From IMG/VR virus record IMGVR_UViG_2162886015_000005, positions 1 to 44,066 of that record: DNA of 44,066 nt, one strand, 5' to 3'. A model generated the notes under the pieces. That model ran no database searches, was not told where the DNA came from, and was given only the letters and a program-made list of their open reading frames with translations. The DNA comes from a virus. The translations under genes and the position numbers were made by a program. This document shows, piece by piece, positions 21,692 to 27,828 of this stretch; within the stretch, counting starts at the first letter, position 1; each line of letters begins with the position of its first letter.

Positions 21692-22130
21692 GACGGGCCC
21701 TGTATAGGTTGTATAAGGCGACAAACTCATCCCAGAGCCCATGCTTCTGCGGGTCGTCTAATTCTTTGCGGCTGGAGATGCGGAAGTGTTCCTTGAGGCG
21801 CTTTGTGGCGTCGCCTTCACTGGCGCAGATGAAATAGCGCCAGAAGTCAGGATCACCGCAAAGGATGGCCGCTTGCTGAGAGCGGGGATATTCGGCCCAG
21901 GATTTCTTAGGAGAGCCGCCTTCGGCTTGGCCTTCGGCCTTCGCAGCTTCAGGTTCGAGCAGGGCAATAGCGCACCAGCGCGACTCCCCCGGCCGTGGCA
22001 TACCACCAAGCTTCTTTAGCGCATCATCGCCCTCCTCAATTGCCACTTCCAGAACGAGCTGCAAGACCTTGCGCCCCTGCACAGGACGGAAGGACGCGAA
22101 GTCAGCTTTGATGATGCAATGCTCAGTCAT
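21684..22130 (-). CDS. Recombination-region hypothetical protein with repeat-derived segment
   Basis: 148 aa. The N-terminal strands (CIIKADFASFRPVQGRKVLQLVLEV) and C-terminal helix (WDEFVALYNLYRARHG) are of a type often found beside Rad52-like genes in alphaproteobacterial phages. Residues about 70-76 (AEGGSP) are read from a palindromic repeat (21913-21930), inside a variable linker (EAAKAEGQAEGGSPKK). Function unknown. Confidence 0.6.
   Translation of the reverse strand: MTEHCIIKADFASFRPVQGRKVLQLVLEVAIEEGDDALKKLGGMPRPGESRWCAIALLEPEAAKAEGQAEGGSPKKSWAEYPRSQQAAILCGDPDFWRYFICASEGDATKRLKEHFRISSRKELDDPQKHGLWDEFVALYNLYRARHG
21913..21930. repeat. Palindromic repeat inside a CDS, copy 6
   Basis: GAGCCGCC-TTC-GGC-TTGG on the plus strand; on the minus strand it is read in frame as part of QAEGGSP in the protein at 21684-22130. 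Shortened stem but the family ends are kept. Confidence 0.5.
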
Positions 22131-22132
22131 GG

Positions 22133-22366
22133 CTAAAACGGGATCTCATCGTCAAGTTCGGCCGGATTCTTCGTGGCCGCGCCCTGGCCGGCCGGCGCCC
22201 GCTGCCGCTGCGGCACGATGGCGAACTGACCATCTGGCGGAAGGGCGTCGAGATAGACAGAAAAGCCGCCGTCATCCCGCTTCTTGGCTGAGCCAAGCTG
22301 GCGGGCGAACTTCTTGCCGTTCTTGGTTTCGATGAACTTCACACAGTCGAAATAGTCGGCGCTCAT
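22133..22366 (-). CDS. Small ssDNA-binding-like protein with SSB-type tail
   Basis: 77 aa. MSADYFDCVKFIETKNGKKFARQLG, then a beta-rich stretch (FSVYLDALPPDGQFAIVPQR), a linker, and the end DDEIPF. That end is the conserved SSB C-terminal tip that recruits repair partners. A short OB-like beta region plus an SSB tip beside a Rad52-like annealase (4-base overlap upstream) suggests a phage single-strand-binding partner. It is shorter than classical SSB. Confidence 0.65.
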   Translation of the reverse strand: MSADYFDCVKFIETKNGKKFARQLGSAKKRDDGGFSVYLDALPPDGQFAIVPQRQRAPAGQGAATKNPAELDDEIPF

Positions 22367-23088
22367 TCTGCTGCTTCCTTCTGGTTTCTGTTGATGGCCA
22401 TGAGTTGGGCTTGGAAAGCCTGGACGACTTGGCCGTACATCTCGGGCGACTTCACCTTGAGCTTGTCCATGTCGCTGCTGGTGTTGGGGTCAGAGATTGT
22501 GCCGCCATCGCCGCACCTCTTTGAAAGCCAAAGGTAAAGAGCCGGGAGCGTGGCGCTACCCTTGATGAGAGTTATCTGGCGCGTCACCCACTCCCGCGCC
22601 TGCCCATCCTCATCGCCATACCGAACCGGCGCAGACTTGCCGCCCAGCAGCGCCTCAAGCTTCTTGTATTCGCTCTGGATAATCCGCTTCTTATCGTCCA
22701 ACTCGACCCAAGGGCTGTCGAGATCGTAGAGATATTGGCCTATGCCAAACAGGACAGCTGCACGCTTGAAGGCGTCGCTATAGCTTCCCTTCTCAGCCAT
22801 TTCCTTGGCGTCCACCGTGTCACGGTCGCTGAGGGTTAGAGCGCCGTTGGAACGCCAGATCCATTCCTCGCCAACCTTGATCCCGATGCGGCAACAGCAC
22901 GTGCCATTCGGCATCGGGATATATTCGCATTGCCAGCCGGCGCCACAGACTTCATCCAGGCGCCCCATAACGTCTCGGGCGTCGATGTAGGCCAGGGCCA
23001 TACCCTTCTTCTTATCCTGGGTCATGCTTCCAACGCGCCACGAGATGCGGTCTGGCGGGAATGGCTTCTTCAGGTCAGCGAGATTCAT
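22363..23088 (-). CDS. Rad52-like single-strand annealing protein
   Basis: 241 aa. The Rad52/22 family core is visible: YIDARDVMGRLDEVCGAGWQ, then CCCRIGIKVGEEWIWRSNGA, then GSYSDAFKRAAVLFGIGQYLYDL. Such proteins anneal complementary ssDNA in phage recombination and replication. The C-terminal 80 residues are an interaction region. It overlaps the SSB-tail gene by 4 bases, giving a two-gene recombination module at the middle of the leftward block. Confidence 0.85.
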   Translation of the reverse strand: MNLADLKKPFPPDRISWRVGSMTQDKKKGMALAYIDARDVMGRLDEVCGAGWQCEYIPMPNGTCCCRIGIKVGEEWIWRSNGALTLSDRDTVDAKEMAEKGSYSDAFKRAAVLFGIGQYLYDLDSPWVELDDKKRIIQSEYKKLEALLGGKSAPVRYGDEDGQAREWVTRQITLIKGSATLPALYLWLSKRCGDGGTISDPNTSSDMDKLKVKSPEMYGQVVQAFQAQLMAINRNQKEAAE

Positions 23089-23260
23089 GGCTATTTTCCT
23101 TTACTTGGCCCCGCGCAGCGGCCTTCCTAAGAACTTCCTTGGCCTTTTCTATTTCTATTTCCGCATAGAACTGCTCTGCATCATCTGGTTCCTGTCCCCA
23201 CGGCTCATCATTTGCGCGCTCGCAAATCTCGTCGTGGTAGAAGTCTTTGACGCGGCCCAT
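23075..23260 (-). CDS. Hypothetical protein upstream of the annealase
   Basis: 61 aa from the ATG at 23260 (MGRVKDFYHDEICERANDEP...), overlapping the preceding stop (TGATG). Acidic helix EEAEQFYAE-like then IEIEKAKEVLRKAA. The VKDFYHDEI head recurs in small phage proteins. Function unknown. Confidence 0.6.
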   Translation of the reverse strand: MGRVKDFYHDEICERANDEPWGQEPDDAEQFYAEIEIEKAKEVLRKAAARGQVKENSHESR

Positions 23261-23505
23261 CACAACCCCCTCAGAGCGTTGGCCAGCATGAACATGGCGA
23301 TGCAAAACAGGATGTATCCGAAGCCGCCCGCGATGACTTTCCACCAGGGCTCAGGCCTCGCGCAGCGATCTTCCCAATCACATAATTTGGAAACCTGTGA
23401 TTGCTCTCGCGGAAATATGTAATGATCCCGTTTGTATTCTGTCTTTGGGAGGATGCCGATTTTCTCGGCTCGGTCCTGAATATAGGGGGAGATGTAGTCG
23501 GTCAT
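23260..23505 (-). CDS. Small membrane-anchored protein
   Basis: 81 aa from the ATG at 23505 (TAATG overlap). Soluble first 50 residues and a C-terminal membrane helix (WKVIAGGFGYILFCIAMFML). Its ribosome-binding site GGAGCGG is part of a palindromic repeat and could be masked by pairing with GCTCC next to it. Confidence 0.6.
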   Translation of the reverse strand: MTDYISPYIQDRAEKIGILPKTEYKRDHYIFPREQSQVSKLCDWEDRCARPEPWWKVIAGGFGYILFCIAMFMLANALRGL

Positions 23506-23756
23506 TAGGAGCCGCTCCGCTTCGCGTCGCTTGAAGAAGTAAGCCAATCAGTCACGCCCGAGAAACACATACCGATGACGAAGATGCCCCAACAGCCAGT
23601 GCAAAACAGGATGAACCAGTAGACTTCGCTGCGGGGAAGCGGATCGCCTCTCATGGCCTCTAGTTTTGCTACCGTCGCGCCAAAGATCAGACCGACGACC
23701 AGATAAACACTGACCAGCACCCAAACGAGCGTAGCGAGTGGCTCTTCCATACTCAT
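23505..23756 (-). CDS. Two-span membrane protein with repeat-derived ends
   Basis: 83 aa, ATG overlapping the previous stop. Membrane helices at about residues 9-29 (LVWVLVSVYLVVGLIFGATV) and 47-66 (YWFILFCTGCWGIFVIGMCF). Residues 3-11 (MEEPLATLV) are read from one palindromic repeat and the last ten residues from another in opposite orientation. The gene therefore sits between inverted copies. Function unknown. Confidence 0.6.
   Translation of the reverse strand: MSMEEPLATLVWVLVSVYLVVGLIFGATVAKLEAMRGDPLPRSEVYWFILFCTGCWGIFVIGMCFSGVTDWLTSSSDAKRSGS
23508..23536. repeat. Palindromic repeat, copy 7 (provides RBS of the next gene)
   Basis: On the minus strand it reads CTTCAAG through GGAGCGGCTCC, directly before TAATG. 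It is identical over 29 bases to the copy at 31871 on the other strand and encodes the C-terminus SSSDAKRSGS of the upstream gene. Confidence 0.85.
23722..23750. repeat. Palindromic repeat, copy 8, forms the start of a CDS
   Basis: Shares 23 bases exactly with the copy at 26023. On the minus strand it reads ATGGAAGAGCCACTCGC..., but its stop has become TTTGGG, so translation continues into the membrane protein. Confidence 0.8.
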
Positions 23757-24448
23757 CTCAGCGAGATCCCATTTCCAGCAGCCTCTAGTTCTGTCTCCCC
23801 GCTTGTATGAGTGCGGTGGAGGATGGCGCGCATGGCGGAGAGGATCGCCTGAACGGGGTACATGCCGCTCGGGCCTTTGTTCAGATCGCGGGCTATCATT
23901 GCGAGTATATCTTCGTCACCGACGCGCCAGATCCTTGCGACTTCATGTGCCAACACCTCCCGCAATTCATCTTCTGATGGGGAAGGTGTGGAAGAGCCGC
24001 GCGCTTCGCTTGCTTGAAGGGCGGAAAGAGTAGACTGCGCGTATTCGATGGCATGACGCTTGCCGTCCCAGCGAAGGTTGGCAGGTTTGTCAGACCAATT
24101 CTTTTCGTCAGCGAAGTTTGCGACCACGGCCTGAAGTTGCATTCTGACTTCACGCTCTCGGCGAAATGCGGTACGGAAGTCCGCACGACCCCTCACAGCG
24201 CTCAGGTACACTTCTTCTGTTACTTCAAGCCGCGAATGTGGCGGCTCTCCCAAATCTCCTTCTCCAGTAAGAGATTCGATAGCGTTGGCAAGTTTGTCGG
24301 CTTCCATTATTCTTTCGCGTACCCAAATTGATGGGGGCTGGCAATAATCGTGTTCGCTGTAGACGCGCTTAAGAACGATGCGTAGTTCCGCAACCAACTC
24401 TTTCATGCTGGTGGTTCTAGAGCTTGGCGATGTGATACGGTCGGTCAT
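23753..24448 (-). CDS. Hypothetical protein with internal repeat insertion
   Basis: 231 aa. The N-terminal half is helical (MKELVAELRIVLKRVYSEHD; RADFRTAFRREREVRMQLQAV). Residues about 143-153 (LQASEARGSST) are read in frame from a palindromic repeat at 23991-24019. The second half (ELREVLAHEVARIWRVGDED...AILSAMRAIL) resembles separate small phage proteins. The repeat may mark a fusion of two once-separate genes. Confidence 0.6.
   Translation of the reverse strand: MTDRITSPSSRTTSMKELVAELRIVLKRVYSEHDYCQPPSIWVRERIMEADKLANAIESLTGEGDLGEPPHSRLEVTEEVYLSAVRGRADFRTAFRREREVRMQLQAVVANFADEKNWSDKPANLRWDGKRHAIEYAQSTLSALQASEARGSSTPSPSEDELREVLAHEVARIWRVGDEDILAMIARDLNKGPSGMYPVQAILSAMRAILHRTHTSGETELEAAGNGISLR
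23991..24019. repeat. Palindromic repeat inside a CDS, copy 9
   Basis: GAAGAGCCGCGCGCTTCGC followed by TTGCTTGAAG. In frame within the 231-aa protein, between two domains. Confidence 0.75.
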
Positions 24449-24456
24449 GGGGGGCC

Positions 24457-25080
24457 CTAGCTGGCCTCCCGGCAGAGCAAGATTGCTCGCCCAACGAAAT
24501 TGCGCTTGTCGATATTTCCAGCCTGATCCTTTGCGGCGCTGTCGCGGAGAAGCGTGGTTTCGATCAGCCCAATGAGCGCCTTAAAGCGGGCAATCTGTTC
24601 GCCAGCGTCGTCCATGCGGGCGGTGGCCCGCTCCGCCAGCTCAGTCATTCCCCGGATCAACTCTTCGATCTCACTTTCCAGCGGCTCTACTTCCTCGCGG
24701 ACGATTTGGAACAGCGTTTCGTAATGGCCGTGTTTGCCAGCCGCTGATAATTCATCCCAGCGCGCGGCAACGCGCCGGTTGCGCTCCGACTTTCCGCCAC
24801 ATGGGGCGCATAGACCGTCTATCAAGACCGTTTCGTGGGTTGGGCAGACGGTCCCAACAACATCCATGTTGTTAACATCGCCGGTTTTAACAACATGGTC
24901 GTGGTCGTGCGGACCAGAAAAAAGCGTCTGGCGTGTTTGATAGGCTTCGGCCCGCTCCGGCACAGAGTGGTTGCAGCCTTCTACGCCCTTGCAGATCGGG
25001 CACGGCAGGAACGGATAGCCCGGAATAGCGTCCAGCGCCTTCGTCACCATCGCGTCGTGCTCTTGTTCGCTCATGCTCAT
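24457..25080 (-). CDS. Zinc-knuckle and coiled-coil hypothetical protein
   Basis: 207 aa. Residues 18-45 hold CPICKGVEGCNH, duplicated in the gene at 20737-20916. Residues 79-94 hold a second pair CPTHETVLIDGLCAPC. A long helix follows (EVEPLESEIEELIRGMTELAERATARMDD). GGAG lies 9 bases before the ATG. A 12-bp inverted repeat lies within the region for residues 61-72. Function unknown. Confidence 0.6.
   Translation of the reverse strand: MSMSEQEHDAMVTKALDAIPGYPFLPCPICKGVEGCNHSVPERAEAYQTRQTLFSGPHDHDHVVKTGDVNNMDVVGTVCPTHETVLIDGLCAPCGGKSERNRRVAARWDELSAAGKHGHYETLFQIVREEVEPLESEIEELIRGMTELAERATARMDDAGEQIARFKALIGLIETTLLRDSAAKDQAGNIDKRNFVGRAILLCREAS
24864..24898. repeat. Perfect 12-bp inverted repeat inside a CDS
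   Basis: Arms CCATGTTGTTAA and TTAACAACATGG, separated by 11 bases. It differs from the dispersed palindrome family and could be an operator or an RNA hairpin. Confidence 0.7.
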
Positions 25081-25129
25081 TTTGTGGTCTCCCCCTATCT
25101 CTCATCTATTGAAGTGACTGGCGCGGGGG

Positions 25130-25366
25130 TCATAGCTGTCTCGCTTCGTCCAGCTTCTCGTTCCACTGCTTCTCGTCAGGAAGCCAGTCGTGGGCGAAAT
25201 CATCCCAAGCGTTCAGGTTGATCTTCACCAAGCTGGAGGAGTGATTTACCAGCCGGATTGCCTTGCGCATGATCCGCATGGCGCAGAATATCTCTTCCTG
25301 AGCACGCCTTTCGTCGGCGAGTTCGTCATCTGACATTCCGGGATCAAGTTTGATGTGCTGATTCAT
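25130..25366 (-). CDS. Hypothetical protein
   Basis: 78 aa from the ATG at 25366 (ATGA overlap). Acidic, helical (DDELADERRAQEEIFCAMRIMRKA) with Trp-rich C-terminal part (NLNAWDDFAHDWLPDEKQW). Function unknown. Confidence 0.6.
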   Translation of the reverse strand: MNQHIKLDPGMSDDELADERRAQEEIFCAMRIMRKAIRLVNHSSSLVKINLNAWDDFAHDWLPDEKQWNEKLDEARQL

Positions 25367-26007
25367 TTTGCACCTGAAGGATTGTGGGATGAGCCGCTCA
25401 GCTTCGCTTCGCTTGAAGAAGAAGTGGCCGGGAGCCATGTCGGCCATTCTGTTGCGGAAAACTTCTGCTCCTGCGTTTTGTGGATGCGCGCACCGTTGAT
25501 GGCCGTGTAAAAATCCGCTGTGTCTCCCCACTGGCCCGAATAGGCGCACCGCTCACGGCGGTCAGGGAACATCTTCACCAGCAAATCAATGCTGTGCTTC
25601 ACATCGCGCTCAAGGTCAGACTTGCCCTCCCAGTATCCGCCGTCGCGGTCCCATGAGTGGGCGTAGTCGCAACCGACCTTTACCTTTTCGTGCTCCTTGC
25701 CATCAGCACCGAGATAGGTTTCCATCTCGCCGAATGTCCAGCCGCCGTGCGGGTCAAGATCGGGGAATGTTTCGTAACCCCAGTACCGCCGCCAATTTCC
25801 GGCGTATTCGCGGTCTTGCCGTTCTAGGCGCAGCTTCACCCAATCCTCCGGATAAAATTGCTCGCTCGTCAGCAGGATATACCAGCACCAGATGCCTTGC
25901 GGCTGGTATTCGCTTGCACCGTGCCACGACAGCTCGTAGCTGATCGCATCGTGCGTCCCATGCCAGCGGCAGCTTGCGGCGTCGAAATCAGCGAGTGACG
26001 GCTTCAT
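25363..26007 (-). CDS. Hypothetical protein with repeat-derived C-terminus
   Basis: 214 aa from the ATG at 26007, preceded by AAGGGG. Trp- and Tyr-rich soluble protein (YELSWHGASEYQPQGIWCWY; NWRRYWGYETFP; DYAHSWDRDGGYWEGK). The last 20 residues (SSSSEAKLSGSSHN...) are read from a palindromic repeat, and an inverted copy lies just upstream of its start. No family recognised. Confidence 0.6.
   Translation of the reverse strand: MKPSLADFDAASCRWHGTHDAISYELSWHGASEYQPQGIWCWYILLTSEQFYPEDWVKLRLERQDREYAGNWRRYWGYETFPDLDPHGGWTFGEMETYLGADGKEHEKVKVGCDYAHSWDRDGGYWEGKSDLERDVKHSIDLLVKMFPDRRERCAYSGQWGDTADFYTAINGARIHKTQEQKFSATEWPTWLPATSSSSEAKLSGSSHNPSGAK
25391..25418. repeat. Palindromic repeat at a CDS 3' end, copy 10
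   Basis: GAGCCGCTCAGCTTCGC then TTCGCTTGAAG. Encodes SSSEAKLSGS near the end of the 214-aa protein; about 25 bp before the next start. Confidence 0.8.
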
Positions 26008-26022
26008 TGCTTTCCCCTTTTT

Positions 26023-26048
26023 CTTCAAACGAGCGTAGCGAGTGGCTC
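26023..26048. repeat. Palindromic repeat with leader ORF, copy 11
   Basis: CTTCAAACGAGCGTAGCGAG then TGGCTC. On the minus strand it holds the frame MGEPLATLV-stop; TTGAAG then leads into AAAAAGGGG, the ribosome-binding site of the gene at 26007. Confidence 0.8.
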
Positions 26049-26074
26049 ACCCATTCCTTGCGCGGGGTGGGGCA

Positions 26075-26275
26075 TTAGCGGGACTCCGGAGAAATCGTGA
26101 TGGTGAGGATGCGGCCCAAGTGATAGGTTTTGAGGTTCGTCGGCGTGTCGTCGATTTCGATGGCCTGTACGCCCATCGGCCGCCAATCCGCGCCCTTCGG
26201 ACGCGCGCCCTGCAGACGCAGCTTCAACGTTGTGCCGTTATTCTCGGCGGCAGTGATCTCGCATCTGAGCTTCAT
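26075..26275 (-). CDS. Small hypothetical protein
   Basis: 66 aa, beta-rich (MKLRCEITAAENNGTTLKLRLQG...RILTITISPESR), with GGGAGAG upstream. Composition suggests a small beta barrel. Function unknown. Confidence 0.6.
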   Translation of the reverse strand: MKLRCEITAAENNGTTLKLRLQGARPKGADWRPMGVQAIEIDDTPTNLKTYHLGRILTITISPESR

Positions 26276-26283
26276 TCTGCTCT

Positions 26284-26310
26284 CCCATCACGCCGCTGAA
26301 GGCAGCGCTG
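26284..26310. repeat. Short palindrome variant (GCCGCTGAAGGCAGCG type)
   Basis: GCCGCTGAAGGCAGCG just upstream of the gene at 26275. Related short forms occur at 26606-26626 and 27289-27310, each before a minus-strand gene; their ends lack CTTCAAG. Confidence 0.5.
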
Positions 26311-26324
26311 TTACAAATATTTAG

Positions 26325-26352
26325 TAGCCGCTCAGGCCGCTTGGGCCTTAAG
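26325..26352. repeat. Palindromic repeat, degenerate copy 12
   Basis: TAGCCGCTCAGGCC-GCTT-GGGCCT then TAAG. It overlaps the stop of the S15-like gene. Confidence 0.5.
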
Positions 26353-26557
26353 CCTTCATCTCTGCGATTTGACCCTCAAGCTTTGAAAGGTGCTTCTTGC
26401 TCACGGCGTCACGCGGATGCCGTTCCAAGTGCTGCGAGATCGCATCAATGATGCGGGCGACCGTCACGCGCTGCTTCCGCTTCGAGGTGTTGACCTTCGG
26501 GTGAGCGGTCTTGCCGTTGACGACCCTCGGATGAATGCTTTGATTGAGGACGTTCAT
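26348..26557 (-). CDS. Ribosomal protein S15-like mini-protein
   Basis: 69 aa. Residues about 36-64 (IDAISQHLERHPRDAVSKKHL and on) align without gaps to the centre of ribosomal protein S15 (INHLxxHFxEHKKDHHSRRGL). They keep the two His, the Asp and the Ser that in S15 (His41, His45, Asp48, Ser51) lie in the rRNA-contact loop. The N-terminus is basic (KTAHPKVNTSKRKQRV). It lacks the first and last helices of full S15. RNA binding is plausible; a chance helical match is the alternative. Confidence 0.5.
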   Translation of the reverse strand: MNVLNQSIHPRVVNGKTAHPKVNTSKRKQRVTVARIIDAISQHLERHPRDAVSKKHLSKLEGQIAEMKA

Positions 26558-26570
26558 TTCTTTCTCCCTA

Positions 26571-26599
26571 CTTCAAGGGCCCGAAGGGCCCGGCTCCTA
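26571..26599. repeat. Palindromic repeat, copy 13
   Basis: CTTCAA, stem GGGCCC-GAA-GGGCCC, then GGCTCCTA. It lies 14 bp upstream of the S15-like start; on the minus strand its TTGAAG end runs into TAGGGAG, the ribosome-binding site. Confidence 0.85.
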
Positions 26600-26605
26600 A
26601 TCCAT

Positions 26606-26626
26606 CCCGCTGAAGGCAGCGGCTAT
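26606..26626. repeat. Short palindrome variant
   Basis: CCGCTG-AAGG-CAGCGG then CTATG, next to copy 13 in the same gap. Confidence 0.5.
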
Positions 26627-26635
26627 GTGTTTCAG

Positions 26636-27061
26636 TTAGGCTGCGTTAGCGCCCTTAAGCTCTATGATCGCGAAAGGCCCGTTCTCGGCCATCTTGTTCG
26701 CCAACGTCAGTGCCTCCGCAGAAAATTGCTCCAGTTCGCGCGTTGTAAATTCGGCCCGGAGGGCCGCATCTGTGCATTGCCCTTGTTCGTGCGTGATGCG
26801 GATAATCGCGAGGGCCAGTTTTTTGAGTTGCTGGTCATGGACGCGGGCGGACATTTCCTTCCACTTTTCCGCGACCTTGGAAATCGCCTCTTCTGGCGTC
26901 GCGCCATATTCCAAGAGCATCGGGTGATCGCTGCCCCAGCCAAGCGGGCGAAAATAGGCGTGTAACTCGCCGCCTTTGATTGTCAGAGACGCATCAGCCT
27001 CTTTGCTTGAAGAAGTCGCTTGGAGGTCGCGAAGAAGTTTTTGGATGAGCGCGAGTTCCAT
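26636..27061 (-). CDS. Hypothetical protein
   Basis: 141 aa, ATG 27061 immediately after the previous stop. An N-terminal helix (MELALIQKLLRDLQ) is followed by TSSSKEADAS, whose DNA (CTTCAAGCAAAGAGGCTGA on the minus strand) resembles a worn palindromic repeat without its stem. The remainder has GGELHAYFRPLGWGSDHP and two long helices. Function unknown. Confidence 0.6.
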   Translation of the reverse strand: MELALIQKLLRDLQATSSSKEADASLTIKGGELHAYFRPLGWGSDHPMLLEYGATPEEAISKVAEKWKEMSARVHDQQLKKLALAIIRITHEQGQCTDAALRAEFTTRELEQFSAEALTLANKMAENGPFAIIELKGANAA

Positions 27062-27271
27062 TTAAGCCGCCATCGCTTCATCAAGATTGAAGCAGCGCAC
27101 CAGACCGTTGTGCGGAACGAAGCGGTAGAATGTGCCAGCCGCGTTCTTCAGCGCATAAGCATCCGGCATGTAGTCGCCGGGCGTCGGGACTTTCGCCACG
27201 ACCTGCAGGCTCATGAAGCCCACCTTCACCGTCTGGCCCACTTCCCACTTCTGCTTGCTGTTCTGGATCAT
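27062..27271 (-). CDS. First gene of the leftward early operon
   Basis: 69 aa (MIQNSKQKWEVGQTVKVGFM...). A beta-rich SH3-like region, then RFVPHNGLVRCFNLDEA. GAGGAG precedes the ATG. It is the first gene after the PL-like promoter, about 40 bases from the expected transcript start, so it should be made earliest. Function unknown; a role in host takeover or antitermination is possible from position only. Confidence 0.6.
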   Translation of the reverse strand: MIQNSKQKWEVGQTVKVGFMSLQVVAKVPTPGDYMPDAYALKNAAGTFYRFVPHNGLVRCFNLDEAMAA

Positions 27272-27288
27272 CTCGGTCTCCTCATTTC

Positions 27289-27310
27289 GCCACCGGAAGG
27301 CAGCGGCTAT
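27289..27310. repeat. Short palindrome variant in the PL leader
   Basis: CCACCGGAAGGCAGCGGCTATGGG; partial stem. It would form the very 5' end of the leftward early transcript. Confidence 0.4.
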
Positions 27311-27316
27311 GGGTGG

Positions 27317-27346
27317 ACGTTACACCCGGCGTAAACGAGGGGTCAA
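27317..27346 (-). promoter_or_regulatory. PL-like promoter
   Basis: On the minus strand TTGACC, 18-base spacer, TAACGT. The spacer contains operator OL1. It would drive the whole leftward block. It lines up base for base with the PR-like promoter apart from one extra spacer base. Confidence 0.65.
27320..27334. promoter_or_regulatory. Operator OL1
   Basis: TTACACCCGGCGTAA, a near-perfect palindrome and one of four copies around the repressor gene; it lies between the -35 and -10 of PL. Confidence 0.75.
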
Positions 27347-27354
27347 GCGAAAAG

Positions 27355-27369
27355 TTACGCGGGGCGTAA
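27355..27369. promoter_or_regulatory. Operator OL2
   Basis: TTACGCGGGGCGTAA, 35 bp from OL1 and just upstream of the PL -35. Confidence 0.75.
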
Positions 27370-27410
27370 AATAGTTCGTATGGGAGAGCCGGGGCCCTGA
27401 ATCGGGCCCC

Positions 27411-27740
27411 TTAGGCTGCCTTGGTCTGCTTTAGGGCTTTGAGGACGGCCAGGGCTTGGGCCTGATCCTCGGGTGCCATCCCGTCTATAACCTCCCGGAG
27501 GGCGTCAGAAACCCCCGGTGGGCGGCTTATGAGGTCGCCTGGCCGGCACGTCAGGGCGTCAGCCAAAGCCTCTAGGAAGGGTTGGGAATAGGGCTGGCGG
27601 CGGTTTTCGAGCCGGGAGATGCTGGCGGCGGTGGAACCCACCCGGGAAGCCAGCTGTTCCAGGGTCAAGTTCCGGGCCAACCGCCATTCCTTAAGGAACC
27701 ACGGCCCGAAAATCTTCCGCTTCTTACCGGACTTCGCCAT
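27411..27740 (-). CDS. XRE-family lysogeny repressor (CI-like)
   Basis: 109 aa from the ATG at 27740. Helix-turn-helix of the XRE/Cro-CI class: LARNLTLEQLASRVGSTAAS, then ISRLENRRQP, residues about 20-70. The C-terminal 35 residues are a short dimerisation-type helix region (APEDQAQALAVLKALKQ). There is no Ser/Lys peptidase domain, so induction is probably not by CI-type self-cleavage. It is flanked by two operators on each side. No ribosome-binding site is visible, and TATTAT ends 5 bases before the ATG, so the mRNA may be leaderless. Confidence 0.85.
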   Translation of the reverse strand: MAKSGKKRKIFGPWFLKEWRLARNLTLEQLASRVGSTAASISRLENRRQPYSQPFLEALADALTCRPGDLISRPPGVSDALREVIDGMAPEDQAQALAVLKALKQTKAA

Positions 27741-27776
27741 CGCAATAATATTGCGCGCGGCCGAGCTAGGGGTCCA

Positions 27777-27791
27777 TAACACCGGGCGTAA
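27777..27791. promoter_or_regulatory. Operator OR2
   Basis: TAACACCGGGCGTAA, upstream of the PR -35 and about 37 bp upstream of the repressor start. Confidence 0.75.
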
Positions 27792-27799
27792 ATCTCCGC

Positions 27800-27828
27800 T
27801 TGACGCCAGTTTACCCCGGGCGTAAATA
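27800..27828 (+). promoter_or_regulatory. PR-like promoter
   Basis: TTGACG, 17-base spacer, TAAATA, with OR1 covering spacer and -10. It would drive the Cro-like gene and the rightward early block. The expected start of transcription is at or next to the ATG at 27835, even though GGAGG lies just before that ATG. Confidence 0.7.
27811..27825. promoter_or_regulatory. Operator OR1
   Basis: TTACCCCGGGCGTAA, 34 bp from OR2; overlaps the PR -10. Confidence 0.75.
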
